Source of the DNA: Maniola hyperantus
Lineage: Eukaryota; Arthropoda; Insecta; Lepidoptera; Nymphalidae
Assembly (NCBI RefSeq): GCF_902806685.2
Contig: NC_048536.1
Location: 7,812,001-7,876,000 of the forward strand
Direction of reading: 5' to 3'
DNA length: 64,000 nucleotides
Shown here: positions 25,077 through 37,496 of the stretch, piece by piece
Layout of the letters: each line of letters begins with the position of its first letter
How positions within the stretch are numbered: position 1 is the first letter of the stretch
Notes under the pieces: model-generated
Databases searched by the model: none
What the model saw: only the letters and a program-made list of their open reading frames with translations
What the model was told of the DNA's origin: nothing
Translations under genes and position numbers: made by a program

Positions 25077-25600
25077 ACACCGGCCAAGTGCGAGTCAGGC
25101 ACGCGCAATGAGGGCTCCGTACTACAATCGTATGTTTTCAATATTTTGCACGATAATTACAAAACTATGATGCATAAAAATAAATGAAAATGAAAAAATA
25201 TTTATTTACCATAGATCAATCAATTATAACATTGTGTTATGGTACCCACACTAGGTAGTCCTGTGTCGTGGGTACCTAATAGAATTAACAATAAACAATT
25301 AACCGGTAAATTGACGCTCGGTTTACTAGTCTACGTTCACTTAACTAAGGTAGGTATTTATCTAAGATTAAAAATAAGGTTACAGTACAAGCTATGTTAA
25401 GATTAATTATATACAATTCATTATTGTTTTAAGTATAGATTGAAATGAAAAACTGTATTAGAAAGTACAGGTGAAGACCTTTCATATGATACTCCACTTG
25501 ACAATATAGTCACTCACTTCGAAAGTTGAAAATACTAATTATTAGTTCATGACCACAATTTAATTTTTTGTGTGTGATCTAACCCTAAATTCACCTAAAC
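25077..25600 (-). repeat. interspersed repeat split by another insertion
   Basis: CCGGCCAAGTGCGAGTC at 25080 begins a minus copy that breaks at about 25170 and resumes at about 25445 (ACAGGTGAAGACC). The insert 25185-25435 begins TATTTATTTACC like a LINE 3' tail, and roughly repeated GAAATGAAAAA bases flank it. Confidence 0.5.
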
Positions 25601-25699
25601 CTTGTAGGGGGAGGGGGGGGGGTAGTAGTCGTTTCATAGCTGGCACCTAACCTCAAGAAAAAACCTTCTTTCTAAATTTTAAGTTAATAATATCAATAA

Positions 25700-26045
25700 T
25701 TAAAACTGTCCCATACAAACTTTCATCCCCTATTTTACCACCCTTATGGGCGAATTTTCCATAAATCCTGAAACACGTATTTCTTCATTTGTGACCGAAA
25801 ACCCAAATACCAATTTTCATGCAAATAACTTGAAAAATGACGGACTTTCATACAAACTTCCGTCCCCCATTTAACACCCTTAGGGGTGGAATTTCGAAAA
25901 ATCCTTTCTTATTGGATACCTACTCTTTAAAAAGAATAGACCCTCCAAATTTCATGTCTTTAGGACCGGCGGTTAAGGCTGTGCGTTGATATATATGTCA
26001 GTCAGTCAGTCAGGTCTTTGAATTTTATCGAATATAATATTTAGA
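25700..26045 (-). repeat. distant relative of the TGAC/TAAGCTAG family
   Basis: Shares ACCCTTAGGGGTGGAATTTC, AAAATCCTTTCTTA and the (GTCA)n end, but with an extra diverged half unit at its left side. Confidence 0.45.
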
Positions 26046-26332
26046 TATAGAATAATCGCTGATTGGATTTTAACGAATGTTTTCAAATTGTAGAGTTGTG
26101 CTAAGTGACGTAACTTGTAAAACTAATATTATCATTGTGCAAAACTGTCTAAATATACTTTTTTAATATTTGCTTACCTAGGTATATTATTACTATCAGT
26201 AGCTTACCAACCCCGGCTTAACTTGGGTAGAATTTCTGGTGTTATAGAAAAACCTTCTTGCTACTTTTGATGTTTCTAGACCCAGGAAGTAAAACGAAAC
26301 AGTATTTCAGCAGACTCGGTTAATCTTAACTA

Positions 26333-26470
26333 TAGTGCGCGACAGGTCGAGTTATGATATGGGGCGGGGGGGGGGGGGGGGGGACACCCCGCACACCCAC
26401 TCATCACCCGATCTATCCCGCACTGGGTTTGCGCGGTGGCTGTGCGGGTATGCGGGGCATCCCCATCTCA
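26333..26470. repeat. MITE relative with an 18-G run
   Basis: Starts TAGTGCGCGACAGGTCGAG and contains a G run at about 26365-26382 and GCACTGGGTTTGCGCGG. The right inverted end is lost. Confidence 0.55.
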
Positions 26471-28620
26471 ATTTACTGAGTTTTTACCAGACTGGTTTAC
26501 CTTCTTTAGAGGTAACAAATTAGTGGTATCTATTTCAAACAGTAGCTAGGTAGGTACTTACCCTATTTGAGTTTTTTTTGTAATTGTTTTGTCCCTTTTA
26601 TCGTAAGGGCTTGAGGAATCAAATTAAACCCTTTGTGCTATTAACAATAAATTGTTTGTTAAAATTTCGTATTAATTCATTTATTAATTTGTAAACGCGG
26701 TCGCATTAAAAAGGTCTGTGAAAATATTACGGAAATTTCGAAAATAATTTCTTCAAATTAATTAGGCCAAGGTATTATTAATGGGAACATGGAAACCTTT
26801 TAATTGCAAACATTTGTTAACTGAAACCCCAGGTTAAATGGAAAGGATTTTTTTGCTGCCTGCCTTTTGATGCCTGCTTCTAATAAGTTATAAAATATTT
26901 TGGAATTTAAAAACCAAAGTAATATTTGTGTCTGTCTGTCTGCTAACTTTTCACGGCCCATCTGTTCTCAGAGATAGCTCATCTGCAGAGATAGCTTGCA
27001 TCCCGAGAAAGGTCATACGTTACTATTGTCCCAGAAAAACGAAGAGTTCCTACGGAGTTCTTAGAAAAACCTGCTACGGTCATTTAATAAGTAAAGTAAA
27101 AAAATATCATCGGTATGAGCCTCCGCAAACATCAGCGACGCACTGCAGAACCTCGCCAGCCCCATCAGCACTCTGAATCCATTATTATACCTATTGGACA
27201 CGCAAGTCGTTGTAGGCCCTCTGCGTATATGACACCCGCAGGTTGCACGTGTAGAAAGTTTGGAAATATGCCTTAAACCCTATAGAACCCTCACAGGGTT
27301 TTTATTTTAGTGTATTTATCTATATTTATTATTTTTGATGTGAGTTAAGTAAATAAAATAATAATAAACACATAATATAATAAAGTAAACTGTGACAATT
27401 CATGTATCACTCGTAAAACGTTTCTGACCTACTTCTGCTCAGCGCAATGTCATATAAAAAGTGATAATATTATTCGAGTTATACGTCGAGTGGTATAACA
27501 GTGTGGCTTTATTATTTCATTGCAAAAGTTATGATGGCGATTACAATATTTTTATTTCATTATTACGACTTACTGCTGGATTATGTTAGTAGGATAATTA
27601 ATAAGCTTTAATTTAATTCCTTTATATTGTCTTTGTCGTAGTAATCGTTGATTGCGTTGTTCTTAAATAAACTATAGAAATAGAAAGAATTTTATTCGAA
27701 TAAACTTTTACAAGTACATTTAAACCGTCAACAAGTTTCTCTCAAAGAGAATCGCGTGGCGTAAAATTACTTATAAATTGTTGCAAAAATAACATAAAAG
27801 TTACTCACCAATTAAAGTACCTAGGTACCTACCTATTTTAAAATAATGACTTACCTTTAGGGAGGGAGTTAAAATTCATGAAACTTATTTCTGAATTTGT
27901 CTAATTTGCCTGATTACCCATGCTGGCAGTTTGTACCTACGCTAAGGTAATAAATTTGCTTAGCTTCTTTGCGAATTTTGAGTACAAAATCTCTAACAAT
28001 TATACATAAATCCTTCACTCAAAATTAATTCTGGAAATTGTTCGCAAAGACTAAGGACAGTTAATTTTCGGGGGAATGATTTGAATATCTGGCTCTAACA
28101 ATGGGATGGAACGGGACGCCATTTACGCCCGTCTTTCCTAAGTTTGTTACGAAAACCGGGAAATTTGTTTAAAATTGTGACGTTGTTGTGTTTGTGTTCC
28201 ATTAAATTATACGAACGGCAGGTTAAGTTTGTCGAGGCAAACATTCCCTCTTACCTACGCCATCCTTGCCAGCCGCCCAGCGCACTCCAATGATATTTGA
28301 TTAAAATGGAAATGATACAAATATTTACATATTAATTTACTTTGCCGTTGTTTCCAATGCAAGGCAATACATATTTATACCACAGGTAGGTAATCTTCGT
28401 AATTAAATAAATCTCTCTCTACTGAGTAAGCAAGTAGAGTGTGAGAGATAAAAAGTTGGTTAAATATTTGTGCTGCCTGTTCTTGGATACCTACTTATTT
28501 CAAAAGTCAATCCTTTTATTCAAACTGGGTTCAAACCACTTTTGATTGTCAACTGTCGTAATGGTGGTAATTATTTAATCTACAAAAACTTATTTTGTTT
28601 GGACCTTTAAAAAAAAACTA
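26471..28620. other. gene-free stretch with repeat fragments
   Basis: Contains a truncated ACGGCCCATCC-family copy (about 26918-27080), the LINE piece at 27112 and a repeat with TTCGAATAAACTTTTACAAG at 27690 that recurs at 49310. Confidence 0.4.
27112..27274 (-). pseudogene. fragment of the same LINE family
   Basis: Minus-strand translation gives KAYFQTFYTCNLRVSYTQRA, then after a frameshift YNNGFRVLMGLARFCSAS and MFAEA, paralleling 18226-18560. Confidence 0.65.
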
Positions 28621-28833
28621 TCAGTACCCTTATTATAAATGCGAAAGTGTGTTTGTTTGTTGGTTTGTTGGTTTGTCCTTCAATCACGTCGCAACGGTGC
28701 AACGGATTGACGTGATTTTTTGCATGGGTATAGATAAAGACCTGGAGAGTGACAAAGGCTACTTTTTATCCCGGAAAATCAAAGAGTTCCCACGGGATTT
28801 TCAAAAACCTAATATCACGCGGACGAAGTCTAG
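28621..28833 (+). mobile_element. Helitron-like element lacking its terminal hairpin
   Basis: Starts TCAGTACCCTTATTATAAAT and runs to GGACGAAGTCTAG: the second hairpin arm and CATCAG are missing, yet the last four bases are CTAG. Confidence 0.6.
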
Positions 28834-30192
28834 TTGTTCTATAAATTGGACAGCGTACATCGTTTCCGATCTAAATAACTTCTAAATAGAGTTTTTTTTG
28901 TTCCAGAATAAACAAATGGTTGGGTTTTTAACATATGCAGACATCCAGTCGAAAACATGACTTGGGTAAGTTTAAAATGCCTGTTTGTGTACCTAATAAA
29001 CTAGTATTACAATTTTTCTAAAATTTCGATTATTTTACTTGTCTTGCTTTTGATCGAGAGCCAAGATGGGATTACTAACAAAAATCCTCACCAGCTAAAT
29101 TTTAAGATATTGTTTTTCGAATTTCAAATTTGAATAAATACTACTAACATATTTTATCTTTACGTGAAGTAGTGTTCTTCTAAAGTATTTTAAATTAGGT
29201 ATGCATTATTACATGCGATTTGAAATAAAGATTTCAAGAAAAGAAACCAATTTATATTCTGCTAACGTTTAGAAATGTTTTGTTTGGAAAGCCACTTGTA
29301 CTCTCGATAAAGCATCGTTGACCTAAGTCAACAATGAAAATGACCTATTCGCTCAATATCGAGCTTCTGGCTGAGGAAACGATGAGGGATTGCTGCATTT
29401 CTGTAATAATGAGTTCATTGCGAGTAAAATTATGCAATCAAGGGTACTCTTGACTTGGAAAAAATGAGGCGTAAGTTTTTCGCGTTTTACTGAACATGAA
29501 CAGATTCTTTTCTTCTCCAGTATTCAATTGTTTTATTTATTAAATAGTCAGATGTTTGTTTGTTTCGTAGCACCATGGTCGTAGCATCGTAGCAGTCTCG
29601 TAAAATCCGTGACATTGATGATATTTCCTAGATCGCATATTTAATTGTTGAAGTAGGTACGAACGAATATATTATTATAAATTAATTTAGCAGTGTCTAA
29701 CCTGCCCCAAGTGGCCGTTTAATGAAAATTTTAAAATTCGAAGATTTTAAAATTCGTCCCTTTTAATGCAAATCAAAGGTCAAATGGCAATTGTAAGTTT
29801 CTAGTATGCTAGAGGTCGTTTAATAAAACAAATTGTACTGCCGCTATCTAGTGGATTGTCAAGAACTAATAATATTGAACACAAGTTATTAGTTTGTTAC
29901 TAACTGTCAATCCAAATGACTCGCACCATCGTCCCTTTATTCAGCTCCCTTCTCGTCGTTCAGTCTCATCGATTCGCTTTATTTAGGACCTATCCTTCAC
30001 AAGACAAGATTGCGTGGTCGGGGTTATCAGATTTCGTTCAGAGCTGGGTTCAGATGTACTTTCCTAAGCCGGCTAAGGAAAGCACACTTGACACTTCCAT
30101 TAAAATTTAACGTTATAAGTTTTTAAAGCTTATAATTTAAGTAGTGGCAGGATAATTTTTTGTGGTTGTTGAGACACTTTCGATTAATTTTG
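28834..30192 (+). other. region immediately upstream of neuroligin exon 1
   Basis: No repeat or gene is evident. It should hold the promoter or a noncoding first exon. A 64-codon frame at 29916-30110 has no recognisable domain. No core promoter motif is assignable. Confidence 0.35.
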
Positions 30193-30288
30193 ATGATGGT
30201 ATTAACAGTGGCCACGAGCGCGCGAGAAGGATGTATCAAGATGAGCTGGCGTATGGGGCGGAGCGCGCGCGCGGAGCAGGCCGCGTGA
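30193..30288 (+). promoter_or_regulatory. upstream ORF 1 of neuroligin leader
   Basis: ATG 30193 opens a frame of 31 codons ending in TGA 30286-30288. The final A is also the first base of an ATG at 30288 in the frame of uORF 2, giving a TGATG overlap. It is only meaningful if transcription starts upstream of 30193, which the sequence does not show. Confidence 0.4.
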
Positions 30289-30353
30289 TGCGCGGGAGCG
30301 CGCGCGTTGCCGGCGGCGCGTCGCTCGCGCTCGCGCCCGCCCCGTGCGCGTGA
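30231..30353 (+). promoter_or_regulatory. upstream ORF 2 of neuroligin leader
   Basis: This frame can start at ATG 30231 or at ATG 30288 and stops at TGA 30351-30353. The last A is the first base of the neuroligin ATG at 30353, again a TGATG overlap. The encoded peptide is rich in Ala, Arg and Gly and has no recognisable domain. Such an arrangement could limit or couple translation of the main frame by termination-reinitiation; this is inference. Confidence 0.45.
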
Positions 30354-30543
30354 TGCGCGCGGACTGCGCCGCGCTGTACGCGTGGCTCGTCTGTTGCGCT
30401 GCAGCTCTCTCTACGCACAAGTATAGCACGCGCGTGATTCGCACCAAGTACGGACCACTGCGTGGAATCGTGGTTCATTCGCATCCACAAGTGGAAGCGT
30501 ACCTTGGCGTTCCTTACGCGACTCCACCGCTTGGAAGTCTAAG
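30353..30543 (+). CDS. Nlg: neuroligin exon 1 (start codon and signal peptide)
   Basis: The exon gives 63 codons plus two bases. ATG 30353 is the first in-frame ATG after an in-frame TGA at 30242. The N-terminus MRADCAALYAWLVCCAAALS looks like a signal peptide with a hydrophobic core, followed by the mature start THKYSTRVIRTKYG. The RGI..HSHPQVEAYLGVPYATPP stretch is the conserved opening of the esterase-like domain in neuroligins. The exon ends AAG|gttgtt, in phase 2, and the split Arg codon is completed by the first base of exon 2. The area from about 30200 is strongly GC- and CpG-rich, unlike its surroundings. Two upstream ORFs end immediately before it. An earlier in-frame start joined by an upstream intron cannot be excluded. 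Confidence 0.9.
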
Positions 30544-31008
30544 GTTGTTATTTTACAATATAAGTACTTCATCACACTATCAACGACAAGGTTATGGAAC
30601 CTACTATGAGGTTTAAGGTTTAGATACAGTTGCTACACGAATTTTTAGACGTATACGAAGCTGTAACGAGATATAACTTATACTGAAGCTCGTTGTAAAG
30701 TAAAACCCTTGATAAACTGTGGGGTCCACTAATTAGACTTCTTTAGGGTAACTTATTTAACTGAGTGTTTAAGTTGATGTGTTAATTAAGCTCACACAAG
30801 AAACACTATCTACTACCACGACTCTACTTTCAAAAATGCTCGCTCGCAGATGACTTGACTTATGTTATCAATCCTTAGTCATCATATTATTATTATTTAT
30901 TATGCGTTCAGTCCCCTACTAAACTATCAATAAAACAACTATTATTTCGTTGTTCAGTACTGCAAATACTTAGATCATAAATCTTTTTAATGGTAAAGTC
31001 TGTAACAG

Positions 31009-31226
31009 ATACATGCCGCCGGTGACGCCATCGCAGTGGCGCACAACGCGCCTGGCCGACGCCGCCGGGCCAGCTTGCCCGCAGGTGCCGCCCGCCGCTA
31101 CGCCACGGGAAGAGGCGTTGCTGTTGCACCCACGCGCGCGCATCCGTCAGCTCGAGCGGCTCCTGCCCGTCCTTGCGAACCAGAGCGAAGATTGCCTCTA
31201 TGTCAACCTTTACGTGCCTGTAAATG
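31009..31226 (+). CDS. Nlg: neuroligin exon 2
   Basis: Acceptor aacag precedes 31009 and donor gtatgtgag follows 31226. The exon completes Arg and continues YMPPVTPSQWRTTRLADAAG, then ends with the strongly conserved SEDCLYVNLYVPVN segment, the 'EDCLYLN' block of the carboxylesterase/cholinesterase fold. The two Cys (ACPQ and EDCLY) fit the first disulfide loop of the family. It ends in phase 1. The exon is GC-rich. The position just after VPVN corresponds to the place where vertebrate neuroligins carry alternatively spliced site A; no extra exon is evident here. Confidence 0.92.
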
Positions 31227-31792
31227 GTATGTGAGTTATCACTTCTCATGTTCTTAAAGTTCTAGTTTATGCTAGCTGCAAGGGAGCTAAGAGAGAGCGC
31301 GCACTGCAATGCGGCGAGTTGCGGTGCGTTTTAAAATCTGTAAATTTGAATTTAAATCAATTAAAATCCGGTGCGGACTTAATCCTGGAGTGCGCGCTTC
31401 TATGTAGTTCTAATAGTTCACAGATTTTGCGGGAAAAAAAACGTTTATTTACTGTAATTTATCGTAGTGCGCGCTAGCTCTAAAATTGTTCTTTATGCTC
31501 AAGTACTTAAAAGTGTTGCATAGTGCCTGAGCCTAGCCTCCTATGCTCATATACTCTCCTGGTATTTCATTCATGTAAGTACCTATACTTGGTTACACGT
31601 TAAAAGGTCTCCAACATTGAACTTGCGCAGTGGGTGATTTATCGATCTATGGCTAGAGCATTCGCAATGACCAGAAGAGGTGAAGTATGTGAGCGAGCTC
31701 AGCCAAGTCACGGTCGCGTATCAGCTTCATTTCCTCGCAATCGAAATAGAGTAATAACTCGGTCATAAAACCCATGCACGGGATAGTAGTTG

Positions 31793-32554
31793 TCTACACT
31801 AATATTATAAAGAGGAAAACTTTGTTTGTTTGTTTGTTTGTTTGTTTGTTTGTTTGTTTGTACTGAATAGGCTCAAAAACTACTGGACCGATTTTAAAAA
31901 TTCTTTCACCATTCGAAAGCTACATTATCCACGAGTAACATAGGCTATATTTTATTTTGGAAAAAATAGGGTTCCGTAAGATATTTGGGTTTTTCGGACA
32001 CAAGGTGTAAAAAATCAACCAGAAAAGTTACTTATTTTGCGTACGCTGCCTAAACTATAAAAGATAGAACCATAAAATGTTCTAATTAATTGTAGATCTT
32101 ATAAATATCTACAAAAAAGTCCGCGACACACTATACCCATCTATGTCGAGTGAGGCACAGCAACCATTTTTTTATTTAAAAATCTTGAATTTTTTTTGGA
32201 CTACATTTAAACGCGTTATTTTACTCATGCTATTAATCCTTATCAAAATAAATGATTTCATCACTAAGAACAGTTTATGGAGATAATATTTGGTCTTTGA
32301 ATGATTAAAATTGGACGTTTGGTTTTGAAGTTATGGCGAAATTAAAATATTACGATTTCTGCTGCACGGCCCGTTGTATTATATAAAGAGGTAATGTCGT
32401 TAAGTTTGTTTGTAGGGGGTAATCTTTAGAACTACTGAACCGATTTTAAAAATTCTTTCACCAGTAGAAAGCTACATTATTCCTGAGTGACATAGGCTAT
32501 ACGGGATCTTTAAAAACCTAAATCTACGCGGGCGAAGCCGCGGGGATCAGCTAG
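31793..32554 (+). mobile_element. CTAG-ended element in neuroligin intron 2, partial dimer
   Basis: Starts TCTACACTAATATTATAAAG with a (TTTG)n run, and ends GGGATCAGCTAG. The unit with ACCGATTTTAAAAATTCTTT occurs twice (31889 and 32435), so it looks like a head-to-tail partial dimer. Confidence 0.6.
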
Positions 32555-33626
32555 TAGTTTATATTTTGCTACATGCATGTTAGACATTCATACGATTCTT
32601 TCATTGTTTTATTTTATTGAGGTATCTTAGCTGACACAGCCTAAAATTCGATAGAATATGCAATATTCGCATAGGTATTGGACTTTCAATATCGAGCTGA
32701 AAGTATTTACTGCTTGGTTCAGCTAGTAATATCGTGTTCGCCATTCCATAGCTCTGCTTCCCTTGATACAGCTTTTAACGGAATTTGTGAATATTGCAAA
32801 TTGAACGCCTATTTCTGAAAAAGATATTTGATGATTGAAAAATTAGCGCTTAGTGTTAGTTTTCATATTAATAAATACTCGTACGTGGTAGTGACAACAT
32901 AGTGTCTGTACTTATATTTTTCATTTGACAATAATAATTTCATTAAGCACATTTTTAAATTTGCGACGGGATCTATAAGAATTTTTTATAAACGATGGAC
33001 GTAGAGTCTTGAGCGTATATTAGTTAAAATAGATTTTATTATTAGTCAAAATAAATTATTATAGTAACTAAGTAACTAGCCTATGTATACCTACCTAATC
33101 TATTCGTATTTCCAAAACATAAACTGGTATTCAAATTGAGTGGAAAACTTTTAAACAATGGCCGAAACTTCACCGTCGATTGAGCAATTGAATTTTATTT
33201 TATAAGATCATATAATGGAACAATCATATTGTAATGGAGTGGCGCTGTTTAGGTTAGGGTGGCGATTCGGAGTTTTTGGGGGTGCCCTTAAATCCGCGCC
33301 AGTTATTCATTATTTATTCGGACCATTTCGCCACAAATTCAGTGTCCGTTAAATAAGCCGCTTTTCAATTATTTACCACTACACAACAGCGTAAGGTTTC
33401 GCAAATTGTAAAGTACTGTGGGAACAAATTCACTCAATGTTTTATTTACGCTGTAAAAGGTAACAAGAATTGTGTTTCATAAGAGCGCAGTTTTTGTAGA
33501 ATTAATTCCACTGAATATTTTTTTTTTTACGTCGGAGTCGACGATTCATCTTTTGCTGCATCTAAACTTAAAGAGTCAGACGAAACTATTAGAGATAATA
33601 GAATATCTACGTACCTACTGCTATAA

Positions 33627-33939
33627 GCTGTGATAGCCTAGTGGTTAAGACCAATTAGTGGTTAGCCTCCTATTCGAGGGGTCCAGTGCTCGATCTCAGA
33701 CCTTTAACTTTTAGTACTAATGTGCGTTTCAAACAATAAAACTATTACTTGCTTGAGCGGTAAATGAAAACACCGTGCGGAAATCGGCATGCCTGAGATT
33801 TCTCCATTATATTCTCAAAAGTATATGAAATATGTCAATCTGCACTTGGTCAGCGTGGTGGACTATGGTCAACCTTTCAAATTCTGAGAGGAGACCCATT
33901 TTCAGTAGTAAGCCGACGTTGGGTTGATGATGATGATGA
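33627..33939 (+). mobile_element. tRNA-derived SINE in neuroligin intron 2
   Basis: Same family on the + strand, ending in GATGATGATGATGA. The A-box segment GTGGTTAAGACCAATTAGTG shows a short internal duplication. Confidence 0.7.
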
Positions 33940-35940
33940 CTGGTATAACATGATTTACTTACTTTATTATAAAATCATCACGGTTAGCTCTCTAATTACT
34001 GTTTTTCAGTATATTTTCTATTTTCTCAGTCGGTGCCTAAAACTTGTGCATTACCAACTCATAGATTACGTAATCTCATCTAACCTCCAGACGAAATAGA
34101 TTTAGCTAGATCGCAACTTTTTCTGTCTCCCGTGGTTATAGCAAAGATTAAAAAGGAGGAGGCAATTTATACAATGGATGTTTTTATGTCTCTACTTTTT
34201 CTGCTACTTAAGAAACATCTTGTACCTGATTTGAACATTTTTCTTTCCGTTTTTATAGTATACGTATATTAATTTCAAAAAGAATTTGTGACGATAGTAT
34301 TGATCTTTCTTAAACTTCAATGTGGCTAATTCTGTTGTAGGTACACAATTTCTAAAGTTGATCGGTCTAAAAATAGTGCTGTCCTTTTCCGCAGGGAAAG
34401 GATAGCAATACATTTAGACCTGTCATTTCAGTTTATTAAAATACTTGCCTGTTATTAAAATAAACCACATTATCAGATTACTACTTCAAAAATTATCGTT
34501 ATCTTTTTAATCCACACATTTTATTTACTACTTAAAAAGGCTTATTTAAAAATTAATGCTATTGTATTTACAAATTATTACTGTAATAAAGTTTTAGATT
34601 TATATTTTACCAAGCAATTTTAAACAAAAACAGTCCTACGAATTTAAAACTGCGTTTTCAACGTTAAGAAACTATAACAATAATCCAGGAAGAGTGCAAG
34701 CTGTGAGTTATTGAAGAGTACAATTGGACAGGAAGAGACAACGCAAAAGGGTGTCGAGGCCTCAATTCCGTAGTGCATTGCAGTGCATACAGCTCCCTGC
34801 AAGCAGTGCGGAAGTGAGGCTGAGGTCTCCTTAGGCAACGAAACCACATAGCTGCTCACTGAAGATGAAGAATTGTGAGGGAAGAAGAGAAACTATTAAG
34901 AATGCTACCAGTATTCTCTATAATCCTTTAATTGTAAAGAATACTGTCAGTATTCTTAAAAGCAGGCAGTTGACTGACACATAGAGCAAATATTATTCAT
35001 TATATACCCAGGTATAAGTATTTCAGCTTAACCAACGAGACATTTTAAATCTTTAGTAGGTACCAGTTGTAATTAATCTTAATCTTTATTAATCAATGTT
35101 GAAATTAATATCTTTGCAATTTTACGGTCTTGCGATCTTTGTACTTAGGTTGTACAATAAAGTGAAAAAAAATGTAAGTTTAATGTTACTGTGAGTTTGC
35201 ATCAAAAAACATTAAACATGTGAATGTATGACAGGTTGTCTTCGCTCTGCAGAAAATCGGTTATAGGTTCAAGATTTGTTGAAATACTAAACAAGTTCAT
35301 TTTCAACAAAAAATATCTGACAATGTAGACGCAATTTCAATATATTTACAGAAAATAGAGTTTTCAGTATCTTTTTGTAAATGTTTCGTCAGTGCGAACT
35401 CACGGTTATCCATTGGTGTGACGTTTCTTAACTTGAAAAGTTACATGGCCTAGTAGTTGATTAGATTAGATAAGAGTATTTATTCATTGCAAAATTGTAT
35501 GTAAAATAGGGTCTTGGAATTATAAAATTCCAATTACAATCTGCCATCAATGGCAAAAGTAACAAAGTAAGTATTGTCACTCAAAAAGAGCTCTGAGACT
35601 GAGATTTAATATAATTTTTGTATTCAAACATTACTATTTTGCTATTACTGGTCGTTACAAGCTCAGTCAATAATTTATGTGTAATTTTACGGAATTTGCT
35701 AATGGATCAACAACGGGACTGGGATTTTCTTAGCGACGAGGAAAAGTCAATGTTATAACTCAATTGCCAGCCACTTAGAAATTCGATTCGCCGTGACAAC
35801 ATTGATTGGATAAAATTTTCTACTAAAACGTTGGATGGCGGCATAATCGAATTAATGAGAAGTAACTGATAGAGTTTGCTGGCATGCCATCTTTTAGTAC
35901 TTGATTACACTACATTACATTTTGAAAACACGTGGGTATA

Positions 35941-36188
35941 TCAGTACCCTTATTATAAATGCGAAAGTGTGTTTGTTTGTTGGTTTGTTGGTTTGTTGGT
36001 TTGTTGGTTTGTTCATCAATCACGTCACAACGGTGCAACGGATTGACGTGATTTTCTGCATGGGTATAGATAAAGACCTGGACATGGAGAGTGACATAGG
36101 CTACTTTTTATCCCGGAAAATCAAAGAGTTCCCAGGGGATTTTTAAAAAACCTAATTGCACGCGGACGAAGTCGCGAGCATCAGCTAG
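35941..36188 (+). mobile_element. Helitron-like element in neuroligin intron 2
   Basis: A clean copy: A|TCAGTACCCTTATTATAAAT at the start, GACGAAGTCGCGAGCATCAG and CTAG|T at the end. Best model for the family. Confidence 0.75.
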
Positions 36189-36566
36189 TAATCTATATAG
36201 AGATGTTTGTAATCAATAGACAGCTGAAGTTTCAGTCTTGTCTTGTAAGAAATACTGTGAAATACATTTTCTAGAAAACTGTCCATGTCATGTGACTTGA
36301 ATTTGCATGCATCCCCTCCGGCTAACGCAGCGGGGTATTGTGCCGATTGGGCGACTGGATTCCAACTGCATACGTCGAAATATTTTATATAAAGGGTAGA
36401 TATACCTATAGCTACCGTTACCCATATTTTCTTAAAGTTAACTTCTTAAAGTTTACTTTTTTGAAGGATAATAATATATTTGTAATTATATTGTTCTAGC
36501 CGATGCGCGCGTTGATTTAGGTTTTAAAAAATCGTGGGCGAAATCTCAGAGTATTAATGTTTTATA

Positions 36567-36768
36567 CTAGCTGATGTCCGCGTGGAATTAGGTTTTTTAA
36601 AAATACCGTGGGAACTCTTTGATTTTCCGGGATAATAACCTATGTCACTCTCCAGGTCTTCATCTATACCCATGCAAAAAAACACGTCAATCTGTTGCAC
36701 CGTTGCGACGTGATTGAAGGACAAACCAACAAACAAACACACTTTCGCATTTATAATAAGGGTACTGA
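36567..36768 (-). mobile_element. Helitron-like element in neuroligin intron 2
   Basis: Minus-strand copy 380 bp from the previous one, missing the CGACTTCGTC part of the hairpin. Confidence 0.65.
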
Positions 36769-37496
36769 ATTATTATTTAATGATAATAAAAATGCGTTTA
36801 ATGTGTTAGTAATAAAAATGTTTTAGCAATCGTTAATATTAGTTAATTAATTATTTTTTATCACTTGTTCACTTAATTATATTTGTCTGCCCATTAGCTA
36901 TTAATTTTCTTTGTCAGTGGTCCATAGAATGTTGGAAACAGGAAGGAAAGGAAATCCTCTGATAACTCGTAATTATACGCCTCCCTCGATTTCTTTGTGA
37001 TGATACGTTTGTATCCTACATGAGAACATTTATATAAGTCTATTTTTCAGAAAAGTCTAGCTTTTCAAAGTTACTGTGCAAACAATAGATTGTTTTCAAT
37101 GCTTTTGGTTTGATTCTTGATTTAGGACTGCGCATTGTCTCGAATAATCAATAATGGTAAAGCAATATTACTTAAGTAGTTTTTAGACTTCAGATTCTAG
37201 TTTGATGCCGTGTAGAACCCAAAATATAGAGGTAACGGTCTTTATAGCGACTGCATTGGGATATTCTTCAAGCAATCACGTAACTTAGTCAAAGATTAAA
37301 AGAAACCCTGTGTATTGTTTTTAATTTAATTTTAATAGTTACAATAGTCTTTTTAAACAATTTAGTAGTCTGAAAAATAAAAACGTTTTGGCTCCTATAA
37401 GTTGTTATACAACGACCTCTTACCTTCTGTGCACTAGAAGGGTCATTTTTTTTTAAAGAATATTAGCCAACTTCATCATGATGACTAATATTCCCC

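Larger units (their letters stand above)
30200..30545. promoter_or_regulatory. GC- and CpG-rich block around neuroligin exon 1
   Basis: The block is dominated by GCGCGC-type runs in an otherwise AT-rich region. It covers the end of the leader, both uORFs and the signal-peptide codons. It probably marks the 5' end of the transcription unit, but no TATA box or initiator can be assigned with confidence. Confidence 0.45.

Noticed and set aside
29916..30110. 64-codon frame upstream of neuroligin as a possible separate gene
   Set aside because: Short, no domain, no splice context; could equally be leader or chance.
30202..30490. Overlapping minus-strand open frames of 81 and 84 codons across neuroligin exon 1
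   Set aside because: They are antisense shadows of the GC-rich exon and leader. The + strand has the conserved domain and valid splice sites.
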